64,000 nt of DNA. Source: Cristatella mucedo. Its lineage: Eukaryota > Bryozoa > Phylactolaemata > Cristatellidae. The position numbers were made by a program, and so were the translations under genes. The notes beneath the pieces were generated by a model. It was not told where the DNA came from and ran no database searches. It saw only the letters and a list, made by a program, of their open reading frames with translations. The DNA is taken from assembly GCA_009760855.2 (NCBI GenBank), contig WPIO01000065.1, positions 912,501 through 976,500 on the forward strand. Reading direction: 5' to 3'. This document shows positions 1-11,576 of this stretch, piece after piece; within the stretch, counting starts at the first letter, position 1, and the number at the start of each line of letters is the position of its first letter.

Positions 1-311
1 ATATAATATATAATACACCAAACCAATCTTGGTCTCCTTATCAGGCTGCCTTTCCTACAGGTTATCCTTTCTTACCAGCAATCATTTTAGCATCCCGTGG
101 CTTGTACATGCATGCCATTCTGCTCAGCCTGCTCTAGCACGTACAACTAATTTTGTTATTGGCATTGCATTCCCTTTGGAGCTTGTTGGCCAGACTTTCA
201 CGTCGGCGGCCAAGATGTGCATGAGCAATGCCTGTACAATTGTTGGGCCTGCTGCTTTCATTGTGTGTGTGTGTGTGTATATATTCCCATCACTCATTTT
301 TTCTTCTGCAG
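1..311 (+). other. intron upstream of the first flippase exon
   Basis: No coding sequence is recognised here. A short (TG)n tract lies at about 263-278, and the stretch ends in a good acceptor (pyrimidine run, then ctgcag at 306-311) that leads into the exon at 312. The preceding flippase exons must lie before the window. Confidence 0.6.
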
Positions 312-3300
312 TACACGGTCATTGCTGTGTGCTTCAAGGCAGGGCTCGAGTCACAGTCTTGGACAGCGGTGAGTAAGCATTGTAGATTATAGTGCCTGTA
401 AAGAAATTTGCTTACTATGTTTATGTTAATTTGCTTACTGTGTCTACTCTTCTGCTTGATCTTAAAGGTGGCGTCATTGTCGTTTCTTGCAAGAGGCGGC
501 ATCTATGCTTTCAGTTACAAGCTATGATCTTTCATATTCTGGTGCACATGATATAACAATTATATACACTTGACACAAGTGCCCTCAGAGAACTCAATCT
601 CTTTCTAGGTGCTCTACATTTGCTGCAAAGAATATTGTGTTTCTGCTTCGGCTTATGCATATTTCCCGAGTATATCTGCTGTTGAGCATGTCAGCATCTA
701 TTGAACGTGTTGTCAGTAGTGAATGATGTTGGTTTTTTATTTCAGATGCATCATTTGGCACTATGGGGAAGCCTAGCTACCTGGTTTGTTTTCTTTGGCA
801 TTTATGCATCGATCTGGCACTCCATCTCGCCTGGAATGTATGGCGAGGTGAGTATGAATTGGACTGTGAATTTGCTTCTGGTAAATCTCGTCTACAAGGC
901 CGTCTACTCCAACACTGACTTCGTGCATTGCTTACTTGAGAATGATGGAGATTTATTTAATCATGAGTGATGCCCTAATTTTTAGATGTGATATCGGTTG
1001 AGGTAATTCACTGTCGGTACTCGTGGCAAAACCTTGAAGTTTATTATCATTAATGAGTAGGCATCATTTAAATGGTGGTGTGCTTTCTATTGGGGTGCTG
1101 TATGGTCAAATAGCGTCATGGCAAAGTAAAGTTAAGCTTATTTGCTGACTCATCAACATCATTTATGTAGTGGCAGAAGAGTCTTCATGGCTATCACTCC
1201 AGCTTTCAGTTGGCAATAAAGGATATCCAGCTGCCACGCAAGCAAGCAGCAAGCTGCTACTAAAGTTAGACCTTGCAGTGTCACCTCTTTAAATGCCCAA
1301 CTCACAAAATAACTATTAATTGGAGTCGGTGGCGTGTCTTCTTGCAAAAGGAGTGTGATATTTACCTGATTTTGGGGGCGCACTCTTTCCCGACTTCAGT
1401 GAGGGAGAGCACTGCCGGAACTGTGGTACGGCCTCGAAATTATGTCGGCCTTGAAAAGACACCTCATGCTCACCGATAGACCACTTTAGTACATGGTGTA
1501 CCCACTGCAACACATTTTGCAGTGGCCTGCACATTAGCACCAACTTCCTGCAGCCATCAGCAGCCTCTTTCCTAGAAAAATGCTGGCATGGCAGTGAAGA
1601 TAGGCGAACTGATGTTATAGCAGGATGCATCAAGTCCTCGTGTATAGCAACCAGCCATTAGATGTTGTGCCCGAACTTTCAGCTAGCATGGGAGCCATGT
1701 GTTGCTTCGGCATGTCATCGAAAGGCTAGCCCATTTACCAACAAAGCGATCATGCCATGCAAGTATGATCTGCTGAGTTGCCTTGAGTAGCCACATGCAT
1801 GTCCTCCGAGCACTCACTCATTGTTCATTGGGATAGCGTAATAAGTGGTTTGCATTGAACAGCTTTGTGTGTGGCTTGCTCTGTTCTAGGCCGAGCAGAC
1901 GCTGATGACTCCTCTGTTCTGGCTTGGAATCGTAATCATTCCATTTGTTACGCTTCTTCGCGATATTGTATGGAAGATGTAAGCATTTGCTATTAGCATT
2001 TACAGTCAGCATTCGTTGTCGTTGTTTTTCCTCGAATTTCCCCGACTCGTGTTTTTTCCCTTGTCGTCTCACTGGATGTTGCTTTTGTCGCGAGTGCCAA
2101 GCTTATTATATCAGTTTTTTCGAACAGAGTGCGGAGAACTTTTATGAAGACCCTGAAGGATCGTGCTGAAGCATACCATCGGGCATACGAGATGCTACAG
2201 CTAGTGCGGCCATCTTCTGATAATGAAGCCTCTGACTTGCCACCTCAATCACCGGCAGAGCTGCCAGTGTCACGTGACAGGTACCTGCTGTTATTTCGTC
2301 GGATGCTAGCACAAAATCTCGGTAGCCCTGTACACGTATTGCATTCGACATGCATTTGACAGGCATGCATTTGATACTGATAGGAGAGCACATCAGTACA
2401 TTTATTTACGCGTCCTATCGGCTCACAGGAATGATCTAAACTGAGACTTGGTTGTTAGCCACCCCACCAAATCCGGCAGCGTACTGTGTTTTCATTGTTC
2501 TGACGACCCTCCCCGTAGGCTTACGATTGCTAGGTTTTGTTACTGTTTAGGGAAAATGAGCAAAAATAGAATGCACTGACCACCGTCTGTTGTTTTACTG
2601 CACTTGATCGTTTTTTGTCCGTCCTGGTGACATTTGCCACCACATCCTCGACTCGTGTGTCAGCTCACATAAATTCAGGCAAGCAGCTTGTCCTCGAGTT
2701 GGCTGTCTCGAGGATGCATGATGCTTTGCTATTTGGCCATAAGCTGTGTTTGTGAATTCGTGCAGGGGAACCTGCACTGTTAGTGGTAGCAGCAACCAAG
2801 ACCTTTGATCCACACTCGTAAGCCAGCGAGGTGCACCCTGCATGCATCTTACGTCTGCCGTCAGTAGGCCCTTCCGCTTCGCGCACTCCGAACGGCGGAG
2901 GCCGAGCTCCGTCGCCGAAGCTCCATCGGCCCCGCTGACCTGAGCACGGCGAGCAAGCCTGGCTGCTGCTGCTCGTTTTTCTTGTCCGATCTTCACTCAC
3001 GCCATCGTCTGTTAGCCTCGGCACTCGCCAGCTCCTCCACTTGGCCAATTGTGCTGGTCGCCTGTAGCGCAGGTTCTTTCTCTGCTTCGCTTAGCTCGAA
3101 GCAATCGCACTCACCGTATCCGAACAAGAAGCAACCGAGCTTGCGCGCAGATGCGTCCGGTCAGCACTCGCCGAGTGCTGTCCGGAGACAGCACTCGGCG
3201 CGCTTGCCCGCTCTTCGAGTGCCAGCACGAACGATGGGCAGATTTTTCTGACGTCAGCTCGGAGGGTCCCGGGGAGTTGGTGGTGTGGGAGACAGCTGTG

Positions 3301-6300
3301 TGCTGCCCAGCTCGGGGGGGGGGGGGGAGGGGGCGGGCGGGTAGGCGGGCGATCGTTCGTGGCCCAAACCGGTGACTGTGCACCAGCAAGACAAGACTTG
3401 CGCCACCGGCACCTGGGCGTTTTTCGCCAAGCACGAAAGAGCGTGGCTGCTGCCTCCGAAGCTGCTGCTTCTGCTGCCTCTGCTGCTGCATGACTTGATC
3501 GTGGAGAGCAGCCGATGTGGCCTCGGGCCGGCAGCTGCACTGCCGCATGCCACAGTGGTGATGTTGGAGATGGAGCAGCGGTGAGCGAGCCGCACTGGAA
3601 CGTCGCGCATCCTTCTCTTTCAGGACCGAAGCCATACAGCTCATTCAGCGATTTTTTGCTCCCACTGCTAATCTGCCATTCCAGCCCGAAGCTATGTCGC
3701 ACCTACTTCAGCCCAACCGTGAGTCGAAGTCGCACCAAAAGATTCGCCATTTGTTTTAGTGCTATGGCACCTTGGTCTAATACAGCAACCGCTCCTTTGC
3801 CAGACACGGTTTCTGCTGGCACGGGGTATTGCATGCAGGCTCAGGCAGTGCCTACAATTTTGCATAATCGCTGCCGAGTTTGCATAAATGAAACTGGTGC
3901 CGCTCTCATGCGTAAATGTTTAAATCCCCTTACTGCTTATCTCATAAGTTTGAGCTAGTGCTATCCATACATTCAGTATACGGCAAATCGGCACTTGCCA
4001 ACCTCTACCGGTAATCTGGTGGCAGCGGAGTTCACGTTGCCGAAATTAATGGCTAGCGCTCATACCTGCTCATACCTGTATACGTTCCGATAAAACACGA
4101 AGTAAGTGTTATATGTGCAGATGCTATGTTGTTCAGCACGAGATGCTTCGACGAAAAATTCCTGAATTACCTGTGCATTCGCTTTGTCGTTAGCTGTGGT
4201 CTGAAAGTGAAACACAAACTTACCACAAACTGTTTCACTTTTGAATTACCCACTCGGCCGACCACATCTTTTGGTCATTCACACTTTGATTAGCTAGTTA
4301 GCCCCTCCCTCCTTAGCCTTGAAGTCTGGCGTATGGACTGCTTGGTGGCAGATTGTGGATTCGAGTCATATATAAAGCAATTCTTTATTGCTCTCTGCAA
4401 GCAGGGATTGATAGCCACTGAGGCTCTTTTACCGATAGACATCAGTAAATGGGGCTGTAGAGTCAGCTGGCCTTGCTTTTCTTTTTATCTGACTTGATCT
4501 TCATGCAAAGTTTAATCGTGTAAATGCAAAAGCTTTTGGTCTTTTCTAGAGCCTCCTATGATGCATCCCCTTTTGACCTAATCATAATAATAATACACTT
4601 CATAAAGCACCCTCAGAGAACTCAATCTCTTTCTAGGCACTTTACATTTGCTGCAAAGGAAACACGATCGAATGGTGAGTGGTATCATGCTTGATAATCA
4701 ACAAGAATAACGTGGTTAAGGGTGACATGCACAGGGTCAGCATGCAAACGTGCTTAGTGACAGCATGCAGTGTCAGCACGTACAGTCACATATAGGACAA
4801 ATCACAGGGACCCACTAAATGCTGTCATAAGTAGGTGCGTTTTTAATTTCTTTTTAAATGTGGTCAAGTCAGGGAATGTTGTAACGCAAGTCGGGAGGGA
4901 GTTCCAGGCTTTGGGGGCGTACGTACTGAAAGTACGGTCTCCAAAGGATTTGAGGTTTGTACGAGGTATTAGTAAACTGTTAGATTCCGAGAAGCGGGTC
5001 GTACGATGCTTGGCCTGGTGTGGGAGTAGATCTGAGAGATAGGCAGGAGCCAAAGAATGAATGGACCTAAAAGTGAGTGACAAAACCTTGAAGTCGATGC
5101 CTTGCTTGACTGGTAGCTAGTGCAGGTCAGCGAGAAGTGGTGTGGTGTGGCAACTGTGACGGTCACGACAGACAAGCCTAGCTGCAGAGTTTTGCACCAG
5201 CTGTAAGCGCTTGGTTGCACATGCCGGTAGGCCAGCAAGCATTGAGTTACGGAAGTCAAGAAGGGATGTAACAAATGCATGGACCAACTTAGATGTGGTA
5301 TCTTTATCTAATGAAGCCCGAATTTGAGTAATGTTATGTAGCTGAAAGTAGGCAGACTTGACTGTGGAGCTGATGCGGTCGTCTAACGAGAGGTCACTTT
5401 GGAACATGAAACCCAGATTTCATGCAAATTCAGCAGGACATATGCTGGCAGAGCCGACTTTGAGCGTCAGCCTTTCCAATTTCTAAATCACACTGGGTTT
5501 GTCCATAACTAGTAAGTTAGTTTATCATCATTTCATTTAAGAAAATTTGCTGCTATCCATGTGCGGATGTCATCAATACATGCAGCAAGGGAGTTGAGAG
5601 AATAATTCGACGTGCTCGAGGGCTGGCAGGGATCAAAGCAAAGGTACAACTGAGTGTCATCCCCATAGAAGTGAAAGCCTAGATTGTGCTTGGCAATCAC
5701 ACCAGCAAGAGGGAGAGTATAAACCGTGAAAAGAACCGGACCTAGCTAGCACTGAGCTCTGAGGTACCCCTATATTTCAGAGGTTCCTCGGATGATCTTT
5801 GTCCATTCACATCAATTCTCTAGAGTCTCCCACTGAGATAGGACCTGAACCATTGCAGAGCAGTGCCAGTGATGCCCAGGCGAGATGAGAGGTGCTCAAG
5901 AAGGACTTGGCGATCGATACCACGTGAAGCACGTTTTTGTGTGTCGAACCCACGTGCCGAGCTGGTTTGGTCTAGCGGTTAAGGTGCTCTCCTTTACCAA
6001 GGTCTGTCTGAGGTCGTGGGCTCGAGCCCCGAGGCGTATGTGAAGCGCCTGAATAGAGATTAGGTTCTCTTGGGGCGCTATATATAAATGAAAAATGAAT
6101 TATAGTATCAAAAGCTGCCGAAAGATCGAGCAAAATAAGCAGAGATACTCTACCCATGTCTGCATTCCTAAGTAGGTCGTTGTACACCCGAAGCAATGCT
6201 GATTCTGTGGAGTGATTAGCTCTAAAACCAGACTGGTACTTACTAGCAAGGTTTTAAGTTTCAATATATGAGTTCAGCTTAACTGCCACGATTTGTTCCA

Positions 6301-8186
6301 GTGTCTTTTATAGGAATGGTAGTAGGGAGACTGGGCGGTAGTTGCTCAAGTTCTCTTAGTCTAGTGTCGCTTTCTTGAGTAATGGCCCGACTAAAGCTTT
6401 TTTGAAAGGTGCTGGGACATGACCTGAGGCTAATGACATATTAATTATGTTAGTTGTGCATGGCAGCAGCAGATTAATGCAACGTTGGAGCAGGACAGTG
6501 GGAATAGGGGCCAAAGGACTTGTTGTCTTCTTTGATTGGGATATGAACTTCAGGACCAGATCACTAGTGACCTGCTTGAATATAGACATTGAGGTGCTGC
6601 AAGGAATCGAGGGGCGGCATTCTAGGGGTGGTGCTGCCATCGCAGGGATGGACTGCCTGATCTTGTCTATCTTCTGGACAAAGAAGCTAGAGAAGCGATC
6701 GGCTAGATCATCACATGGATCATCCGGTAAGGAGCTAACCTGGGAGCGGTAGAGGAGATGGTTGATCGTCGACATCAGCATGTTTGGGTTGTGCATCTGT
6801 GATTCAACAATGTTTCTATAGAAGCTAGACTTGGCCTTTGCTAGGATCGATTGGTACGACCTACAGTAGTCTTCATATGCCTGTCGATGCACAGTTAGTC
6901 CGGATCTTTTGTATGCTTTTTCAAGCTTTTGTTTAGTGGATCTGGCTAGTTTAATGTCTGTAGTAAACCATAGGCCGTCTGGGCAGGGGCGCACAGTGCG
7001 CTTTGTCAGAGGTGTGTGTCAGCTAGAGTCGTGTTGTAGCTATCTACCAATAATGACAGATTGGCGGGGGACTGAGCAGCAGAGGCGAGGCAGATATTCT
7101 CGAACGGACAGCACCGATGTCAAGGGTCTTGAGGTTTTGCGATTCACGGGGGGGGGGGGATTTTAGAGGAAGGGGAGGAGGGCACGCATTGTAGACTGAA
7201 TGAGATCTGCATGTGGTCTGATAAGCAGGATTTGGTAACAATTGATGACAACGTGCAGTTGTATGAGAAAACCTGGTCGAGTGTGTGACCCTTGATGTGA
7301 GTAGGGCCATGCACACGAGCCTCGAGAGACAGTGAGTCAGTCAATGCACGAAATTCAGTGCAGGTGTCAGATAAGTTTTCAAAGTGAATGTTGAAATCAC
7401 CCATAAGCAGGAGGGATTTAATTCTTTAACAGAATCGAAATGAGATAGGAGAAATCTGAGATAAAGGAGGATTTGGTACCTGATGGGTGATAGACTACTG
7501 CCACCATCGGTAGCTTTTTTCGGGTGAAATCAAGACAGTCGATTCATAAGACTGCTTCGAGGGTACTGTAATTGGCTTGAAGTTGAATATCGAGCGCGCG
7601 AAAACAGCAACTCCACCTATGTATTGGTTGGGCTGTATGCACACCGTGCTTTGTGATTCTGTGGTTACCATTGGACAGTTGCTTCGAGCCAGCAACTGTT
7701 GAATTATTGGCCTGCAATCGGCCTGCATCGCTGCTATTTTCCTGGTGGACAGCCTCGTTGTAGCATCGTTTAGGATTGTTGAACTGGCTTTGCATTGCAA
7801 TCGCATTGACACGGTGCGCATTCGCAGCTGCAATGTAAGCATAGCTCCGAAGGCTTTGTATAAGATGAGCACGTTTACCAGCAGCACATCAGCCTTGTGC
7901 TTCAAAACCGCCGTAAAGATTTAGCATTGTGGTGTAGGATTAATGTCAATTGAAGTGAGCCGAGTGTCAGCCAGCCCGTGCAGTGTACTGCTGGTCTGTG
8001 CTGCAGCTTGATGCATTCGGCGATGCGTCGGGCTCACATCTGCTCTTCGCGTCTTTTTCAGGTGGCTATGCATTCAGCCAAGAAGAAGAGGGAGCAGTAT
8101 CTCAGACAACGATTGTCAGATCCGGGCGACAGGCAGCGTCATCTGCGACAACCAACAGCGATATCTTTTACGAGGCACGCGAATGA
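312..8186 (+). CDS. ATP8A: P4-type phospholipid-transporting ATPase, ATP8A-like (3' end only)
   Basis: These are the C-terminal exons of a P4-ATPase, the flippase family that moves phosphatidylserine and phosphatidylethanolamine to the cytosolic leaflet together with a CDC50 subunit. Exons read by eye: 312-368 (YTVIAVCFKAGLES, loop before a late membrane span), 746-847 (a span containing WFVFFGIYASIW), 1890-1978 (last span, FWLGIVIIPFVTLL), 2128-about 2280 (cytosolic KTLKDRAEAY), a possible 34-bp exon at 3683-3716, and 8062-8186, which ends in TGA. The last exon carries GYAFSQEEEGAVSQ, the conserved C-terminal signature of the ATP8A1/ATP8A2 group. Phases agree across the first four exons and from the 34-bp exon to the last one. 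The join from 2280 to 3683 does not keep frame, so at least one small exon or another donor is missing from my model. The phosphorylation and nucleotide domains lie upstream of the window. Confidence 0.9.
563..640 (-). repeat. LINE-A 3' tail fragment in flippase intron
   Basis: This short, truncated 3' end matches the LINE-A tail found many times in this window: the conserved hairpin segment (CTCAGAGAACTCAATCTC) followed by CATTTGCTGCAAAG. It is in reverse orientation between flippase exons 312-368 and 746-847. Confidence 0.75.
3162..3200. repeat. perfect palindrome triplet
   Basis: A 14-bp arm (3169-3182) and its exact reverse complement (3187-3200) flank the 4-base loop CGGA. A second overlapping palindrome, CAGCACTCG / CGAGTGCTG with a one-base centre, occupies 3162-3180. 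The DNA or RNA could therefore fold in two mutually exclusive ways. It lies in a GC-rich part of the flippase intron region. Confidence 0.85.
4310..4440 (+). repeat. SINE-2 copy (tRNA-like, internal CTTTATTGC block)
   Basis: Contains a box-B-like GGATTCGAGTC, then ATTCTTTATTGC, CTGCAAGC, GATAGCC and AGGCTCTTTT in the same order as copies near 30.1, 42.2 and 43.6 kb. This shared order defines a dispersed short repeat family. This copy is diverged. Confidence 0.6.
4580..7905 (-). mobile_element. LINE-A, nearly full-length non-LTR retrotransposon (CR1/L2-like), degenerate
   Basis: Read on the minus strand, the order is endonuclease, linker, reverse transcriptase and 3' tail. The endonuclease part (about 7905-7050) includes GGVAVFARS and MGDFNIHFEN. 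The linker at about 6994-6356 includes DLADRFSSFFVQKIDKI and SLASGHVPAPFKKALVGPLLKKA. The RT part lies at about 6200-5400. The C-terminal domain at about 5083-4802 includes SLTFRSIHSLAPAYLSDLL and [18 protein letters not shown]. The copy ends in the hairpin tail and an ATT-type microsatellite near 4580. Frameshifts and stops break the ORF, so it is not autonomous. It sits inside a flippase intron and is interrupted by a SINE at 5920-6101. Confidence 0.85.
5920..6101 (+). mobile_element. SINE-1, tRNA-derived SINE with LINE-A-like tail
   Basis: The tRNA-like head at about 5961-6035 has a box-A-like TGGTCTAGCGGTTAAGG and a box-B-like GGTCGTGGGCTCGAGCCC. The 3' part (about 6042-6085) has GCGCCTGAATAGAGATT and TTCTCTTGGGGCGC, closely matching the LINE-A hairpin tail, and ends AT-rich. 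Comparison with the uninterrupted LINE-A near 45.88 kb shows it was inserted into the LINE, leaving about 3 bp (ATA) duplicated. Confidence 0.85.
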
Positions 8187-9079
8187 CGGGGATGCCAGTG
8201 CGCTCCTGTTGCACATCTGTGTTTCTGTCTCGAAGCAGACGACGAGGATCGTGTTGGAATCGAGACCTCGAGCTCGGCAGGATGCACGCAGAGCAGCTAG
8301 GCAGCATGATAGCCCGTCGGCCGTCCACTTACGGTCCAGTGATCTGCCGGCGTTCTCTGCTGCTTGGCGAGAGTAGCACGAGTAGTTACCCTGCCTTAGA
8401 GGTCAAAAAGTCCTTTGATCTTATCCTCGTTCTGCCAACGCAATGATGACAGCTGAGTATGTCAGCCCCATTTTGCCTGCTCCTCCTCCTAGAGACAGTT
8501 GTATGTACACTTGTTGGCCAACGTGCAAGCGACACTGGCCTGGGTATCCGGTTTCCCACCTCGCACAATTTCTGTGAATCTCCGGCTGTGTGTTTTAAAC
8601 TACCATAAAACTGCCGGTTTCACCGCCAGCCAGGAGCTCGTAATGAACTCGGCGGTTTTCCAGCATGCTGTATACTCTAGCTAAGTTCTTTTTTTGCTAC
8701 TGTAAAGTTAAGCACGCTCGGACTTCTGTTTGGACAACCCATTTATTGGTTAGCTGCCCATTGTCTCATTTGTTCATGCATTTTCAATGCGACATTTGAT
8801 CATTGGCCAGCTTGACATGAACGATCTGTCAGAATCATAAGTGGTTAAGGCGTTTGCCTTGGGGTCAAATGAGAAATGGATCGGACACTCACGACTGACC
8901 AAGATATTCCTTCATTTGTATGTGATGGTAGCACCAAGATTGCTACGATGTCTCAACTAACATTAAACAAAAGTTTTTATTTAATTGCATGCACATTAAA
9001 ATGTATGGTCGTGTAAATTACCACAGGTTCCAAACATTGTTAAAGGAACAGTCAAGATCAGGACTTGCAACCCATTGAC
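8187..9079 (+). other. flippase 3' flank, probable 3' UTR and intergenic sequence
   Basis: No further gene is recognised. The segment follows the flippase stop codon and should hold its 3' UTR. ATTAAA occurs at about 8962 and 8996, but I see no clear AATAAA. A tRNA-like box A (AAGTGGTTAAGGCG, about 8839) suggests a SINE fragment. Confidence 0.4.
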
Positions 9080-10885
9080 TGGCATACGAAGACTGTCGTT
9101 GATCATACCAATCTATTCTAGTGAAGGGCAAGTCCAGCTCCAAGGACAAACATTGTCGAATCACAGATACACATTCCTAAAATGCTGATGTCTGCCATCA
9201 ACCATCTTAAACCCTCCTTGGTTAGCACGTTACCTAGTAATCTAAGTGGCGACCTAGCAGATCGTTTATCTAGCTTCTTTGTCAGCAAGATAGCTAACAT
9301 CAGTGCGTCCATCATCAAGGTAACATCATCGTTTGACATCTCGCCCTCATTAACTCCTCTCTCCTAATTCCTTGCAGCATCTCCATATCCACTTCTAAGC
9401 TTGGCACTAGTGACCTCATCTTGGTTCATCTTCCAGTCTAAGAAAACTACTAGCCCTCTTGACCCTATACCTACTGTTCTACTTATGCTAACATACTAAA
9501 TAAGTCCTTAGCCTCAGGTCTTATCCCTGCATCTTTCACAAAGACTGTGTTGATAGGCCACTCATCAAAAAGGTAACCAGGTGAACTTCAGCCCTACGTC
9601 TTCCTACTGCCGTTCCTATCAGAAGCACTAGAACGAGTAAGTTAGTACTCTTACATCAAATCTTGAAACCTAGCAAGTTCCATTCAGGTTTTAAAACTAC
9701 TCACCACAAGATTCAGCGTTGCCTCGTGTGTACAACGACCTTTTCATGTCATCATTTGGACTGCACTGCAATGCTTTAGGCCCTATTTCACAGGGAGACG
9801 TAAGACACGGAGAGTATAGATGTAAACAGTCATCTGATGAGCCCTTAACTACGGGGTATCACCGGGATCTGTGTTTGGTCCACTTCTTTTAACAATGTAT
9901 GCTCCTGCTGATGCCCAAGCACAATCAAGGTTTTTATTTTTGAGGATGACAGCTATACCATGGCTGTTATCACTCACTGCATTCCAGCATACCAAACTTT
10001 CGCAAGTCACTGCATGTATTGCTGAATTTCGTACTTGGATGGAAGAAAATTTCTCTAATTGAATTACGATCAGACCAGATTACCAATTCTGGGCAAACCG
10101 CGAGGTACTTACAAAATTGGAAACCTAACCCCTCAAACGTGCTCGGCCAGCATATCTCCTGTAGCAGCTGCACGAAATCTAGGTATCACGTTCCAAAGTT
10201 GCATTTCTCTAGACGACCGCGCAGTCAGATTGACAGCCAAGTCTACTTTCTTTCAGCTAGCTAAATAACATTGCAAAGATTTGTGCTTGCTTAGACATAT
10301 CCAAGGATACTACATCCCAGTTGGTCCATGCATTTGTGACATCCATCATAACTTCTGCAGCTCACTACTCGCAGGTCTTCCGGCCTTTGCAATAAGCAGC
10401 TTAGTTAAGTGCAAAACTCGGCAGCTAGGCTTGCACTGGCTCCCCATCAAGCAGCGTACCTACTTCCAAGGTTTTGTCACTTGCTTTTAGGTCCCTTCAT
10501 TCTCTTTCTCCGGCTTCCTTGTCTACTACCTGTAAATATCAAGCCAAGCATCGTAACATCGGCTCATCCCATTCTTAGTTTGGCTGTGCCAATAAACAAC
10601 GTAAAATCCTTTGTTGGTCGTGCTCCGATAGTTTGTGTGGTTCCAAAGCCCGTGATTCACTACTGACGTCACGGCGACATTTAAAAAGCTAAAACACCTG
10701 TTACTCACAGCATTTGCTTGGTCCTTGGGAATTGTCCTTTTCGTGCTTATGAGTGGTGATGCTGAGCATGGTATCACTAACCATATTGACATACTTGCCT
10801 TACAGCATTTGTTATGTGCCTAGAAATTTATTTATTTATCAGAGGGTGCTAAACAAATGTCTTATTATTGTTATTGTAAAAGGAT
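9080..10885 (+). mobile_element. LINE-C, degenerate non-LTR retrotransposon
   Basis: Plus-strand fragments follow LINE order: linker (DLADRLSSFFVSKIANI, about 9250), an RT remnant around 9860-10260, the RT C-terminal region around 10400-10670, then a tail with TTACAGCATTTGTTATGTGC and a (TTA)n-like end at about 10870. It is related to LINE-A but its 3' end differs (AACCATATTGACATA). Many frameshifts make it inactive. Confidence 0.75.
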
Positions 10886-11172
10886 TTTTACTAAGTCTAT
10901 TCTCATCTAAAACGTTTGAATAACAGCTGTTGTTTTCTCCGTTGCATCAAAAAAAGAGATATCAAGACAGTGGTTGTGACAGTGAAAACCAAGCCCATGG
11001 TGGTCCACAAGGTAGGTAATGTACCGGCAAATTTCCACCACAATATCAAGATGTCACGGGTGTGAAAAAGTAACTGGACCGACAAGATTAATGCGAAAAC
11101 AAGTGATGAATATATGTGTAGTGGAGACAGAATTCACGATCAGCGAAATTCAGTGACTAGTACAAAAAGCAT
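10886..11172. other. intergenic, nothing recognised
   Basis: Between the LINE-C tail and the HMGB polyadenylation signal I see no coding sequence or repeat that I recognise. Confidence 0.4.
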
Positions 11173-11178
11173 TTTATT
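11173..11178 (-). terminator. polyadenylation signal AATAAA for HMGB
   Basis: TTTATT on the plus strand is AATAAA on the minus strand, about 400 bp beyond the HMGB stop codon at 11577-11579. That predicts a 3' UTR of roughly 400 bases. Confidence 0.55.
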
Positions 11179-11576
11179 GCCAACTGTTTAACATGGGTAC
11201 AGACGGGAGATCATGCAGACGCCATTGCACACTTTGAGTGCATAGTGTTGGTAGCACGGTAAGCAAGGTGTTAAACCTGCAGGAAGAAGATACTTTAGCT
11301 TTGAAAATATACAAATGCACCTGTTGGCTAACAAGTACAACCATGCTTCCACAACACTGAGCACATAGCAGGCATTGGGGGTTTTACCTGCAGGCCTTAT
11401 AAACACAACTCGTGGGTGACGGTCTCTTAAGTCCGTGCTTTATGGGATAACCCGCGGAAGATAGTATACTAACGAGCCCGAGATAGATTGAGACACGGAC
11501 GGGCAAATGTCTATACAAACATGAAGCAGGCTAAGCATAAACGGTTTAGGTGAGTTGTTAATATAGAACTACTGCT

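Noticed and set aside
3091-3702. Pro/Ser/Gln-rich minus-strand frames of 118-203 codons
   Set aside because: Low-complexity frames in a GC-rich intron block containing a G run and palindromes, with no conserved motif.
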